From positions 1-49,022 of the forward strand of contig CAMYXV010000005.1 in assembly GCA_947303055.1 (NCBI GenBank): DNA of 49,022 nucleotides, in the 5' to 3' direction. Shown one piece after another: positions 25,051 through 33,037 of the stretch (its first letter is position 1; each line of letters begins with the position of its first letter). A program made the translations under genes and the position numbers. The notes under the pieces are model-generated. The model searched no databases. It saw only the letters and a program-made list of their open reading frames with translations, and had not been told where the DNA came from. This stretch comes from an uncultured Bacteroidales bacterium. GTDB taxonomy: Bacteria > Bacteroidota > Bacteroidia > Bacteroidales > F082.

Positions 25051-25230
25051 TTAATCCACTTCCCACGTGGTCTCACATAGCGGGATAGAGAACCTTGTAT
25101 ATTCTCCTGTTGCCTCCATTTCGATATCGTTTACGGAGAAATGCAAGGTGTCTGTTGTTTGTGCTTTTACCATGCAACCTGTAATGACCAATAACAGTGT
25201 TGCAATAAAGGTTCTAAAAAAGTTTTTCAT
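25051..25230 (-). pseudogene. 59-aa remnant of a secreted protein ending in a CTD-2 tail scar
   Basis: This ORF is too short for the track. It starts MKNFFRTFIATLLLVITGC, an export signal with a possible lipobox and a KAQ cleavage site. About 35 residues of an unknown mature protein follow (TDTLHFSVNDIEMEATGEY). It then stops inside the DNA GGGAAGTGGATTAAGGAGTGA, which in another frame is the exact GKWIKE-stop end of CTD-2 genes. The simplest reading is a deletion that joined the 5' part of one gene to the last bases of a CTD-2 gene. It starts 12 bp after the YCF48-like gene. Confidence 0.65.
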
Positions 25231-25242
25231 AGTAATATGGTT

Positions 25243-26595
25243 TTATTGTTTTACAATTCTTTTCACAAAACGAAGTCTGCCATTCTTTACGCCCAAGAAG
25301 TATATTCCTGATGGCAAGTTTGTTATATCCACCATGGTACTGTTGCCACGAAAGTCTTTTTGTATGACGACTTGTCCTGAGATGGTAGACAACTCAATAC
25401 TGAACAAGTCAGAATCTCCAGCATTAAAGTCTGTTGCCAAAAAGACAAATATTGTCTCCGCTGAAGGATTGGGGTATACTTTTATTGGGTTATCTGTTTC
25501 CTCCAAGCCATTAATCACATCGGCAAATCCGGACTTGTAAACATATCCATTGCTCGCCGCGATATAATACACGGTATCCGCACAACTCACCGCATTCAGG
25601 TAGTTCTGACAATTAATGCCGTCGGATACCGAAGTCCAAGTCTCGCCGTTGTCCTGTGTGAGCAGTGCAAAGCTTTGGATATCGGATTGTCCTTTTACCG
25701 TAGTCTGGCTGTAAACCAAACAACCAACGTTTTCCGAAGAAAAAGCCGTGAACTCACCAAGCCCCCAAGGATCCGGGAATCCCGCTTCTAATTCCACGGG
25801 TATGAGCAAAGAATAGCTCCCCATCCCGTCTGTTGTTTCGAATACGCCATAGTATTCGTCAGGAGTCGTGTCGAAATAGCCGTAAAGCCTGATGTGGTCC
25901 TTGTCCACAAAATGGACGGCAGACAACATGCTTCCGCATTCCGTGAACTCGATGGTCTCCCAAGTTTTTCCATAATCCTGGGTCTTGAATACCGTTAGAC
26001 TTGATGAAAAGAGCCAAATCCAATCCGAATACCCAACCAAATACCCAACATTATCCTCGAAATACAGGTCGAATTTGTAGAAATCTTCCATAGTGTCCTG
26101 CAAGTCAAGTGCTTTTTCGAAGCTTTCTCCACAGTTGATGCTTTTCCACAAATTATTATAACTGTCTGTAACATAAATGGTATCAGCATCTACCAAAAAC
26201 AAATTGGGCTGGCTTAAATAGCTATAACCGTAATGGAAACCCATCTCGGGATTGGTTTCCACATTAATCCAGCTTTCACCGCCATCGGTGGTTTTCAGAA
26301 GGGTTTCATCACCACAGGCAAAGCCAATGCTTTCATCGGCAAACTTCAGCAAAAAGAGGCTTGCTCCAGTGTTGCTGTTTTTCTGTTCCCAAGTTCGGCC
26401 CCCATCCGTCGTTTTGACAATCAATCCGTTTTGGCCGCAAACCAACACGTTGCTCGTGTCGATACAACAGACATCGTAAAGGTCTTCCGTAACTCCCGTG
26501 TGGAGTTCTTGCCATTGTTGCGCCTTCCCAAAACATGCTACTGCTAGTAGTAGAAAGAGAAGGACTTTTCTTTGTGGTGTGTAATTATTCTTCAT
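25243..26595 (-). CDS. T9SS cargo with YCF48/BNR-type beta-propeller
   Basis: The 450-aa protein (from the Met at 26595) has a signal peptide ending ACFGKAQ. Its body has repeated Asp-box/YCF48 signatures: GLIVKTTDGGRTWEQK, ETLLKTTDGGESW, VFKTQDYGKTWET and LLTQDNGETWTSV, expected to form a seven-bladed propeller. The sorting domain (KVYPNPSAETIFVFL to LPSGIYFLGVKNGRLRFVKRIVKQ) is neither CTD-1 nor CTD-2. The track start at 26634 overlaps the -7 box at 26632-26639, so the internal Met is used. The function of the propeller is unknown. Confidence 0.8.
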   Translation of the reverse strand: MKNNYTPQRKVLLFLLLAVACFGKAQQWQELHTGVTEDLYDVCCIDTSNVLVCGQNGLIVKTTDGGRTWEQKNSNTGASLFLLKFADESIGFACGDETLLKTTDGGESWINVETNPEMGFHYGYSYLSQPNLFLVDADTIYVTDSYNNLWKSINCGESFEKALDLQDTMEDFYKFDLYFEDNVGYLVGYSDWIWLFSSSLTVFKTQDYGKTWETIEFTECGSMLSAVHFVDKDHIRLYGYFDTTPDEYYGVFETTDGMGSYSLLIPVELEAGFPDPWGLGEFTAFSSENVGCLVYSQTTVKGQSDIQSFALLTQDNGETWTSVSDGINCQNYLNAVSCADTVYYIAASNGYVYKSGFADVINGLEETDNPIKVYPNPSAETIFVFLATDFNAGDSDLFSIELSTISGQVVIQKDFRGNSTMVDITNLPSGIYFLGVKNGRLRFVKRIVKQ

Positions 26596-26631
26596 ATATT
26601 TATTTAGGTTTTTATTACTTGTTTTAGGCTT

Positions 26632-26639
26632 CAAATATA
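26632..26639 (-). promoter_or_regulatory. -7 box (TATATTTG) for the YCF48-like gene
   Basis: The minus strand reads GCTTATATTTGAAGCC, 36 bp before the ATG at 26595. It lies between that gene and the stop of the preceding one at 26670. Confidence 0.6.
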
Positions 26640-26669
26640 AGCCTTTTTTATTTATGCAATTAGTTCAAT

Positions 26670-28373
26670 TCACTCTTTTATCCATTTCCCACTCTCCGCT
26701 TCGGTCACTGAGCCTGTCGAAGTGCCAGCCACCACCTTCCAAACATAAGTCCCCTCACTCCAATCCGTCGTATTGATGGCAGTGACATTTTCCGTAATCT
26801 CTCGCCCATAAACCATCCTCCCATTCATATCATACACCTCCACCCAAGCATCCTGTAAAGCCGTGCGGATGTTCAGCACATCCTTCCCAGGATTGGGATA
26901 AGCGATAGCCACCTTCAGACCATTGTCGTGTGCCTCATCGATGCCTACAAAAGCCTCGGCGGGGAATTTGGTGACCGTTGTCCACCGTTGCTGTGGATTA
27001 TCGATGTTTTTTGTTTCAGTCGTTAAAAGAACGCCGCCGTCTTTTGTCGTAGTGATACTTTCCGCCCAGCAAAACAAATCGTCGGAACCATTACCGTAAT
27101 ACACCGTGGATATGTTTTCAAAGTTTTCATCAAGCCGTTCTATCACAACCCATGAATCGTTTAACAATGATATTCCACACGCCATAGAATAACAGAACAG
27201 CAATGTGTTGTTATCAGTGGCATCTACAGCTCTACTAAGAGCCACAAAGTCCCAGTCATTGGTTCCTCGTTCAATCTGGCGAATGATAGGCGCGTTGTTT
27301 TGAACACCTTCAATGTCATCATCAAACTCATACAGACGGCAATCCTCATACGATTGGTCATAATTTGAAATTGTTTCCGTTGCAACGTATGTTGTATTAT
27401 GCCCACTTCTTATTATGGCCATATCTTCAAAATAGTTGTCTTCCCATTCATTCCCGTCCGACTGTCTGAAAGCCTTGTATTTCAAAACATTGAATTCCTT
27501 ATCCAAATAGAATATGGTTCCATCGTCATAAGCCCGATTCGCGTCTTTTTTGTCTGAAAAACCAAAATAATAGGGCGGCATGGGATTATAATAGATATAC
27601 CCATAATCCGTTGCCAAAAGTTGTTCACGCCTTAGTTTCTCCTGCCATGGACTGCCTGAAGTTGTCATCTGATAACCGACATTTGCAAGCAATTCGCCAT
27701 CAAAACTCATCCTGAAAAAAAACAAGGAATCATAACCTTGAAGAGGCTGATGGCCAAAACTGACATTCTTGGTGTAAGCACCCACAATGTTGTCCTCGTC
27801 GATAATCGCCGAATGGATGAAAATGTTTCCACTATAATGGCAGCACCACCAGGCCCATCCCTGATAATATCTGGCTTCGTAATTATCAATAGGATAGCTG
27901 TATTCATGGCTTTCCTCAACCTCTAATTGATCGTCAAGTTTATACAGCCCAAGGATGGCATCTTCAGGTGGATTGTCATAGTTCTGATAATAGTTGAAAT
28001 ATGCCGTATCATGATCAGGACTATAGGACATCAATGCAAACACCTCGCCGTCTGAGTTCTCAAACACATACGGGTAATAGGATGCGCCCCAATATCCAGG
28101 CTTGAAAAAGTCATTCTCCGCAAGCACCTCCCCGTCAGGCGACAAGGTAATCATAGCAGGATGGGGTGGGTAGAAATTAGACCCCATTCCGCTTTGGAAA
28201 CAACGAGCGGAACAGACAATAATTCTCCCGTCCGACAATTCGTAGGCACAATACTGATGCGTCATTTCCTCATCTGACATATCATAAGGAATAGACTGTT
28301 CCCACACCTGCCCAAAAGCCTTGGCCCCGAAAATCAGCGCAAGGGCTAACAGAATAAAACTAGTTTTTCTCAT
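26670..28373 (-). CDS. T9SS cargo of family P2 with CTD-2
   Basis: The 567-aa protein has a signal peptide ending GAKAFGQ and belongs to a three-member family here (also 31365 and 37491). Shared landmarks are QYCAYELSDGRIIVC, PPHPAMITLSPDGEVLA, YSPDHDTAYFNYY and AILGLYKLDD, then SWVVIERLDENF. The repeated YxLDxxF strands suggest a propeller. CTD-2 (AYPNPGKDVLNIRT to GKWIKE) carries the dispersed-repeat insert GTSTGSVTEAE. It is closest to 37491 by eye. The substrate is unknown. Confidence 0.75.
   Translation of the reverse strand: MRKTSFILLALALIFGAKAFGQVWEQSIPYDMSDEEMTHQYCAYELSDGRIIVCSARCFQSGMGSNFYPPHPAMITLSPDGEVLAENDFFKPGYWGASYYPYVFENSDGEVFALMSYSPDHDTAYFNYYQNYDNPPEDAILGLYKLDDQLEVEESHEYSYPIDNYEARYYQGWAWWCCHYSGNIFIHSAIIDEDNIVGAYTKNVSFGHQPLQGYDSLFFFRMSFDGELLANVGYQMTTSGSPWQEKLRREQLLATDYGYIYYNPMPPYYFGFSDKKDANRAYDDGTIFYLDKEFNVLKYKAFRQSDGNEWEDNYFEDMAIIRSGHNTTYVATETISNYDQSYEDCRLYEFDDDIEGVQNNAPIIRQIERGTNDWDFVALSRAVDATDNNTLLFCYSMACGISLLNDSWVVIERLDENFENISTVYYGNGSDDLFCWAESITTTKDGGVLLTTETKNIDNPQQRWTTVTKFPAEAFVGIDEAHDNGLKVAIAYPNPGKDVLNIRTALQDAWVEVYDMNGRMVYGREITENVTAINTTDWSEGTYVWKVVAGTSTGSVTEAESGKWIKE
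26708..26722. repeat. Dispersed repeat CTGAGCCTGTCGAAG (copy 5, inside CTD-2)
   Basis: It sits at the same position in the sorting domain as the copy at 23435 and yields the same GTSTGSVTEAE residues. Confidence 0.85.
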
Positions 28374-28399
28374 TGTTGTATGTTTTTTAATTGCATTTA

Positions 28400-28645
28400 C
28401 TAATAATACAATGGCCCATCATCAATAAGCAGCCGCCTTGTCCTCCTCATGGCAAGCCCAACAGAATCCTCCTCCGTAAGCTCCGGCTTCGCTTCCCATC
28501 CATCCCCGTCTTCCTCAACAAAAGGTTGCGCCACCAAGCCACGCCCAACCACTTCACGGCACTCCACTTTCTCATTCCTCTCCTGGCAACCCGCCATCAG
28601 CAGGAGCGCAAGCAGGGTGTAAATTCTTGTTGCTTTCATATTCAT
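28400..28645 (-). CDS. Small lipoprotein with the shared T9SS-cargo signal module
   Basis: The 81-aa product starts MNMKATRIYTLLALLLMAGC. Its first 17 residues and its upstream DNA are identical to the T9SS gene at 28716, but after MAG the sequence switches to CQERNEKVEC, creating a lipobox (LMAGC). The rest is charged and low in hydrophobics, with no sorting domain and no known motif. It is likely a short lipid-anchored protein, or a remnant captured behind a leader copy. The next gene (28373) starts 26 bp after its stop. Confidence 0.6.
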   Translation of the reverse strand: MNMKATRIYTLLALLLMAGCQERNEKVECREVVGRGLVAQPFVEEDGDGWEAKPELTEEDSVGLAMRRTRRLLIDDGPLYY

Positions 28646-28690
28646 ATTAGTCTTATTTGTCCTATAAGTCTCACTTCGTTAGCACGATAG
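28590..28690. repeat. 101-bp direct repeat of leader and signal module, copy 1
   Basis: This is identical to 29524-29624; an 85-bp part (28606-28690) is also shared with the copy starting at 23285. Identity ends exactly after the codons for MAG. Confidence 0.9.
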
Positions 28691-28710
28691 CACGAAAGTA
28701 CGAATAACGA
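28677..28710. repeat. TTAGCACG-type repeat array
   Basis: CGTTAGCACG, ATAGCACG, AAAGTACG and AATAACG lie between the genes at 28645 and 28716. Confidence 0.7.
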
Positions 28711-28715
28711 AAATC

Positions 28716-29579
28716 CTATCTTCTCACAGCCACTTTCGCAAGAAAGTTTCTACCCTCCGCATCCGTAATGCGCAGCAGGTAAACGCCTTGCGGCAAGTCC
28801 GTAACGGGGATTTCATTCGCATGGCGCACAGTTTTCACCACCTGCCCAAAGGCATTATAAACCTGCACCTCAGCGGCTTCAATGCCTTCAATTATAACTT
28901 TCCCTTTGGCTGGATTGGGGTATAGCGAAACGTGCTGAAGGTCTTGCTCTTGAACCGATGTTTCATCAATATAGCAAGTGTTGTATTCCGGGTTCTCAAA
29001 GACCTGCTCACCATCTTTGTATTCGCACAGCAAATTATTCTCGCAATCATAGTAATCCAAATATCCTATTGGATAATTGTTCGGGAAAATACCCTCACGA
29101 AAGGTCAGGACATCATGATAATAATAATCATAGATGGGAGCAAAACGTATCACTTTCCTCCCGTTTTCAAATGACACGCTTTCCACGACAGCCTGATGTG
29201 TCTCCCATTCGTCAGTATATTCGAATGTGTCGCCTACTGTAAGCGTCATGTCACAAAGCAACACTTCTTCCTCGTCAAACACTGGGCAATAGCGATAGAG
29301 TCTTCCCGAGGCGGTTTCTTCGCGCAAATACAACTCAAAATAATCAAAGAATCCTCGGGGAATAGCATGAAGATAATCATGTCCGTTAATGTTGACCGTG
29401 TCGGCAGTATTGATTTCCATATAGCCAGTGGTGACCCAGTCTATACAATATTGGAGCACGTTCAATCGAGTGGAGTCTGCACCAAAATAGGATTCATACT
29501 CTTGTGCCTGCATCGTCACCCCTCCCGCCATCAGCAGGAGCGCAAGCAGGGTGTAAATTCTTGTTGCTTTCATATTCAT
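28716..29579 (-). CDS. T9SS cargo: stand-alone 'S' module with CTD-1
   Basis: The 287-aa protein has the shared signal module (MKATRIYTLLALLLMAGG, then VTMQAQ). The mature part is the S module alone (CDMTLTVGDTFEYTD, REGIFPNNYPIGYLDYYDC, LLCEYKDGE), followed by ENPEYNTCY, which is also in 36610, and CTD-1 (LYPNPAKGKVIIEG to LAKVAVRR). The compact size and conserved Cys pair suggest a disulfide-stabilised secreted domain. I know no function for it. Its 5' flank is the second copy of the 101-bp and 136-bp repeats. Confidence 0.75.
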   Translation of the reverse strand: MNMKATRIYTLLALLLMAGGVTMQAQEYESYFGADSTRLNVLQYCIDWVTTGYMEINTADTVNINGHDYLHAIPRGFFDYFELYLREETASGRLYRYCPVFDEEEVLLCDMTLTVGDTFEYTDEWETHQAVVESVSFENGRKVIRFAPIYDYYYHDVLTFREGIFPNNYPIGYLDYYDCENNLLCEYKDGEQVFENPEYNTCYIDETSVQEQDLQHVSLYPNPAKGKVIIEGIEAAEVQVYNAFGQVVKTVRHANEIPVTDLPQGVYLLRITDAEGRNFLAKVAVRR

Positions 29580-29675
29580 ATTAGTCTTATTTGTCCTATA
29601 AGTCTCACTTCGTTAGCACGATAGTACGCATAACGTTAGCACGAAAAAAAGTCACTCCTTAATCCATTTCCCACT
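29540..29675. repeat. 136-bp perfect direct repeat, copy 2
   Basis: Identical base for base to 23285-23420, including the 7-A run in the spacer, the stop codon and the terminal GKWIKE codons of the upstream gene. Confidence 0.9.
29611..29643. repeat. TTAGCACG-type repeat array
   Basis: Same arrangement as 23356-23388 and part of the 136-bp repeat. Confidence 0.75.
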
Positions 29676-31205
29676 CTCCACTTCCACGCCATTCACTATC
29701 ACCTTCCAAACATAAGTCCCCTCACTCCAATCCGTCGTATTGATGGCCGTGACATTCTCCGTAATCTCTCGCTTATAAACCATCCTCCCATTCATATCAT
29801 ACACCTCCACCCGCGCATCCTTCAATCCCGTCCTGATGTTCAGCACATCCTTCCCAGGGTTGGGATAAGCCACCGCCACGGCGAATCCAGCATCATGGGC
29901 TTCGTCGATGCCATCAAATGCCGATGCAGGCACTTTATAGACAACAGACAAAGGCTCAGTCATACTTGGTTTGTTAATTTGACAACGAATAAGGACATCT
30001 CCATGAGGGCTGACACACATACCACCTGAATAAATGATTTGGGTATTGTCTTCTTTGTAGTAAATCTCATCGAGTTTGTTCAGGTCCTCGTCCAAATGAA
30101 CGATATATAGGCTCTCCGAAAGAAACCCGCTTTTGTCCATGCCGCTCACCATGTAAACCCCACCTTCACTGTCAAAGTCGATGGAAACATCAAATCCATC
30201 GGTGCTGGGCGAGGGTGAAGTAATACCCCATGTGTAGGCCAACTGGTCGAAACTCTCTGCATCAAACATGCCCATAAATACATCTTGGTTGTGTATGATG
30301 ATGGGAGGATAGCCATGGGGATCGTTCGGGTTAGGTATCATCTCTGTCTGCTGGTTGATGCTGTATGTCCTCCCATTGTATGGATTTAATCGGAAGCAGG
30401 CATCTTGTCCGCATAGGAAAGGATAGGAGATTCGGTCTATATTCTCTACAACGGCAACGGTATTAAGGTCTGCATCCAAAGTATGGCAGTCGTATGTCAG
30501 AGGACTTGCCGGATGTGTCATAATGATGCGCATTCCTAACGAATCAGGTGTTGGAAGGAAGATAGGCCCATCATAGCTAGTACGGGGAACATGCTCCAAG
30601 ACACGCTCCCTAATTACCACACCCTTATCGCTGAACTTCAGAATTTTAATACCCATATATCCCCCAGTGAAAAGGCTATCCAAAGGATAGGCAAAGAAAA
30701 AGCTTCCGTCCTTGTTCACAATCCAATGCTCATAAATCTCACGATTCTTAAGTGCATCGACACTCTCCCAATCGTAATCATCATAAGACAGAGACAAGTC
30801 TTCTGAAATGGTCACTTTTTGCAAACGCGTTGTGTCGCCAAAGAACTTGAACAAGAAAAGACCAAGAGAGCCATTGCGGAAACGCTCGATTTGGCTCATT
30901 TTGGTATCATGCCAATTGTCTGGAGAGTGCATATTCGAAGAACTAAGGTAAGTCGTGCTAATAACATTTCCTTCATCGTCCACCAAGGAAAGATAGTAGT
31001 CGTATGTATGATCTTTTGCCGTATCAGCCCTAACCCCAGTTCCGATGATAAACTCATTCGAACTGACAAATCTCATCTGCCCATCGAAAAACACTCCTGG
31101 TAATTCTTCCGCAGACACGATAGCTTGAATTCCTTGTGCTTGCATCGTCACCCCTCCCGCCATCAGCAGGAGCGCAAGCAAAATGTAAAATCTCGTTGTT
31201 TTCAT
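29652..31205 (-). CDS. T9SS cargo of propeller family P1 with CTD-2
   Basis: The 517-aa protein starts at MKTTRFYILLALLLMAGG; the 24 extra residues in the track ORF are encoded by the repeat-rich spacer. The body matches P1 (DCHTLDADLNTVAVVENI, YIVHLDEDLNKLDEIYY, CVSPHGDVLIRCQ). CTD-2 ends KVIVNGVEVESGKWIKE, the short form without the dispersed-repeat insert. Export by T9SS is expected; the role is unknown. Its 3' end lies in the 136-bp repeat. Confidence 0.75.
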   Translation of the reverse strand: MKTTRFYILLALLLMAGGVTMQAQGIQAIVSAEELPGVFFDGQMRFVSSNEFIIGTGVRADTAKDHTYDYYLSLVDDEGNVISTTYLSSSNMHSPDNWHDTKMSQIERFRNGSLGLFLFKFFGDTTRLQKVTISEDLSLSYDDYDWESVDALKNREIYEHWIVNKDGSFFFAYPLDSLFTGGYMGIKILKFSDKGVVIRERVLEHVPRTSYDGPIFLPTPDSLGMRIIMTHPASPLTYDCHTLDADLNTVAVVENIDRISYPFLCGQDACFRLNPYNGRTYSINQQTEMIPNPNDPHGYPPIIIHNQDVFMGMFDAESFDQLAYTWGITSPSPSTDGFDVSIDFDSEGGVYMVSGMDKSGFLSESLYIVHLDEDLNKLDEIYYKEDNTQIIYSGGMCVSPHGDVLIRCQINKPSMTEPLSVVYKVPASAFDGIDEAHDAGFAVAVAYPNPGKDVLNIRTGLKDARVEVYDMNGRMVYKREITENVTAINTTDWSEGTYVWKVIVNGVEVESGKWIKE

Positions 31206-31250
31206 TATTCTATTGGTTTTATTAGTCGTATCAGTCCTATAAGTCCCCTT

Positions 31251-31283
31251 CGTAAGCACGTAAGCACGTAAGTACACATAACG
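31251..31283. repeat. TTAGCACG-type repeat array
   Basis: CGTAAGCACG, TAAGCACG and TAAGTAC, then CATAACG, upstream of the P1 gene at 31205. Confidence 0.7.
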
Positions 31284-31284
31284 A

Positions 31285-31350
31285 TCAACTCAAAACTATA
31301 AACTCTCAACTTTCCACAACTCTCAACTCTAAACACTAAACTCTAAACTA
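31285..31350. repeat. CTCTAAAC-type short tandem repeat
   Basis: The tract is built from AACTCTCAAC, AACTCTAAAC and ACTAAACTCTAAAC units. It is the reverse complement of the repeat class at 5431-5461. Confidence 0.75.
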
Positions 31351-31364
31351 ACCCAGCCCCGGGA

Positions 31365-33005
31365 TTATTCCTTAATCCACTTCCCACATTCCGCTTCCCT
31401 GCCATCAGCCATCACCTTCCAAACATAAGCCCCCGAAGACCAGTTTCCGGCATTTATCGAAGTGATGTTATCAGTGATTTCTTGATTGTGAACAAGCCTC
31501 CCATTCATATCATACACCTCCACCCAAGCATCCCGCAACCCCGTTCTGATATTCAGCACATCCTTCCCTGGATTGGGATAAGCGATGGCCACCTTCAGGC
31601 CGCTGGCGTGGGCCTCCTCTATGCCTACAAAAGCCTCGGCGGGGAATTTGAGGATGGAACAGCCGAATTTGTTGCCATCCAAACCTGTGATTCCAGTTAC
31701 AAATATCAGCCCACCGTCACGGGTGGCGGCGACGGTCTGTGAAGTGTTGCATATCCTGTCGCGCTGCCCGTAGAAAAGGGTCGAGATGGTGTCAAACTCG
31801 GGAGTCAGCCGCTCTATCACTACCCATGAATCCCTATTGTAATAAGAACCTTCGTCCAAGGCGTATGCGAAATAGAAGGTGTTGTCGTCAAGCAAGCTGA
31901 CGCCTGAGAAAACGGTCGGGAAATCGTAAGTATGGCCTGTCGTCTTTCTTTCCAAATAACGGACGATGGGCGCGTTTCCCCCGGAGCCATTGATGTCGTC
32001 GTTGTACTCATACAGGACACAGCAATACTCGTCCTGCATCTCGACGACCGAACTTGTCAGATAGGTTCGCCCTTGGCGGTTACGCACGGCATTGAAATTC
32101 TGGAAAGTGATGTTGCCGGCAAACGGATGCACTTGCGACGGATGTCGGAAACACCGGCTGCGCACCAAATTGAAATCATGGTCCAGATAGGCAAGATTGT
32201 ATTCTCCGGCGATGACATCGTAAATAAGGCCGTAGTGCAGATACAGGCTGTCCGCTTTGACGATATGCTGGCGTTGGTAAACCAAATCGGGGATGACACC
32301 GCAACGGACATTCCCGCAGTAACTCTTTCTTTGCAGCAGATTACCCTCGAAATCCATCCTGAAGAACACCGTGGAGTCGTAGCCGCGAGACTCGTCCCCG
32401 ACATAACTGACTGCCTTGTAATACGCGCCTACGATGCTGCCGTCATCATCAACAAAACAACTGTAGATTTGTGCTTGTCCACAGTTATAGGGATAAAAAT
32501 GGTTGTCCTCGCTTCTCCATTCAAAGGTGTCAATCGGGATTTCAAACTCATGGCTCTCGGCAATGGAGAGGTCGTCGTTGAGTTTATACAAGCCAAGGAT
32601 ACAGTGGTCGGTAACGGGCTCAAAGTTCGTGAAATAGTTGAACGAGCAGGTGTCGTGGTCGGGACTGTATGCCATCAACGCATACACTTCGCTTGACTCA
32701 TTTTCAAGTACATACGGGGAATAGGCGAAGTAACCGTCCTTATAATAATGCACGAAGGCCAATTCTGTCCCGTCGGCATCCAGCGCCAACAAGACGGGAT
32801 GAGGCGACACACGGGTTCCGCAAGAATTCTCGTCACGGAATGCGCCCGTTGCGATGATTCTTCCGTCCATTAGTTCATGGGCTTCAATGAAGCCGGAATA
32901 AGTACGCTCAGGTGTGCTGTAATTCCATTCCCATTCCTGCCCGAAAGCTTCGCTTCCGAAAACCATCAGCACCGCAAGCAGGGTGTAAAGTCTTGTTGTT
33001 TTCAT
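31365..33005 (-). CDS. T9SS cargo of family P2 with CTD-2 and a mosaic signal peptide
   Basis: The 546-aa protein is the most divergent P2 member (SPDHDTCSFNYF, CILGLYKLNDDLSIAESHE, SWVVIERLTPEFD). Its signal peptide starts like the shared module (MKTTRLYTLLAVLM) but ends like the other P2 genes (VFGSEAFGQEWEW), as if the first codons were replaced. CTD-2 ends KVMADGREAECGKWIKE with no dispersed repeat. It follows the outer-membrane receptor gene by 32 bp, so the two may share a transcript. The ligand is unknown. Confidence 0.75.
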   Translation of the reverse strand: MKTTRLYTLLAVLMVFGSEAFGQEWEWNYSTPERTYSGFIEAHELMDGRIIATGAFRDENSCGTRVSPHPVLLALDADGTELAFVHYYKDGYFAYSPYVLENESSEVYALMAYSPDHDTCSFNYFTNFEPVTDHCILGLYKLNDDLSIAESHEFEIPIDTFEWRSEDNHFYPYNCGQAQIYSCFVDDDGSIVGAYYKAVSYVGDESRGYDSTVFFRMDFEGNLLQRKSYCGNVRCGVIPDLVYQRQHIVKADSLYLHYGLIYDVIAGEYNLAYLDHDFNLVRSRCFRHPSQVHPFAGNITFQNFNAVRNRQGRTYLTSSVVEMQDEYCCVLYEYNDDINGSGGNAPIVRYLERKTTGHTYDFPTVFSGVSLLDDNTFYFAYALDEGSYYNRDSWVVIERLTPEFDTISTLFYGQRDRICNTSQTVAATRDGGLIFVTGITGLDGNKFGCSILKFPAEAFVGIEEAHASGLKVAIAYPNPGKDVLNIRTGLRDAWVEVYDMNGRLVHNQEITDNITSINAGNWSSGAYVWKVMADGREAECGKWIKE

Positions 33006-33037
33006 CGTATTATTCTTTTATCTAAACATTATTATTC

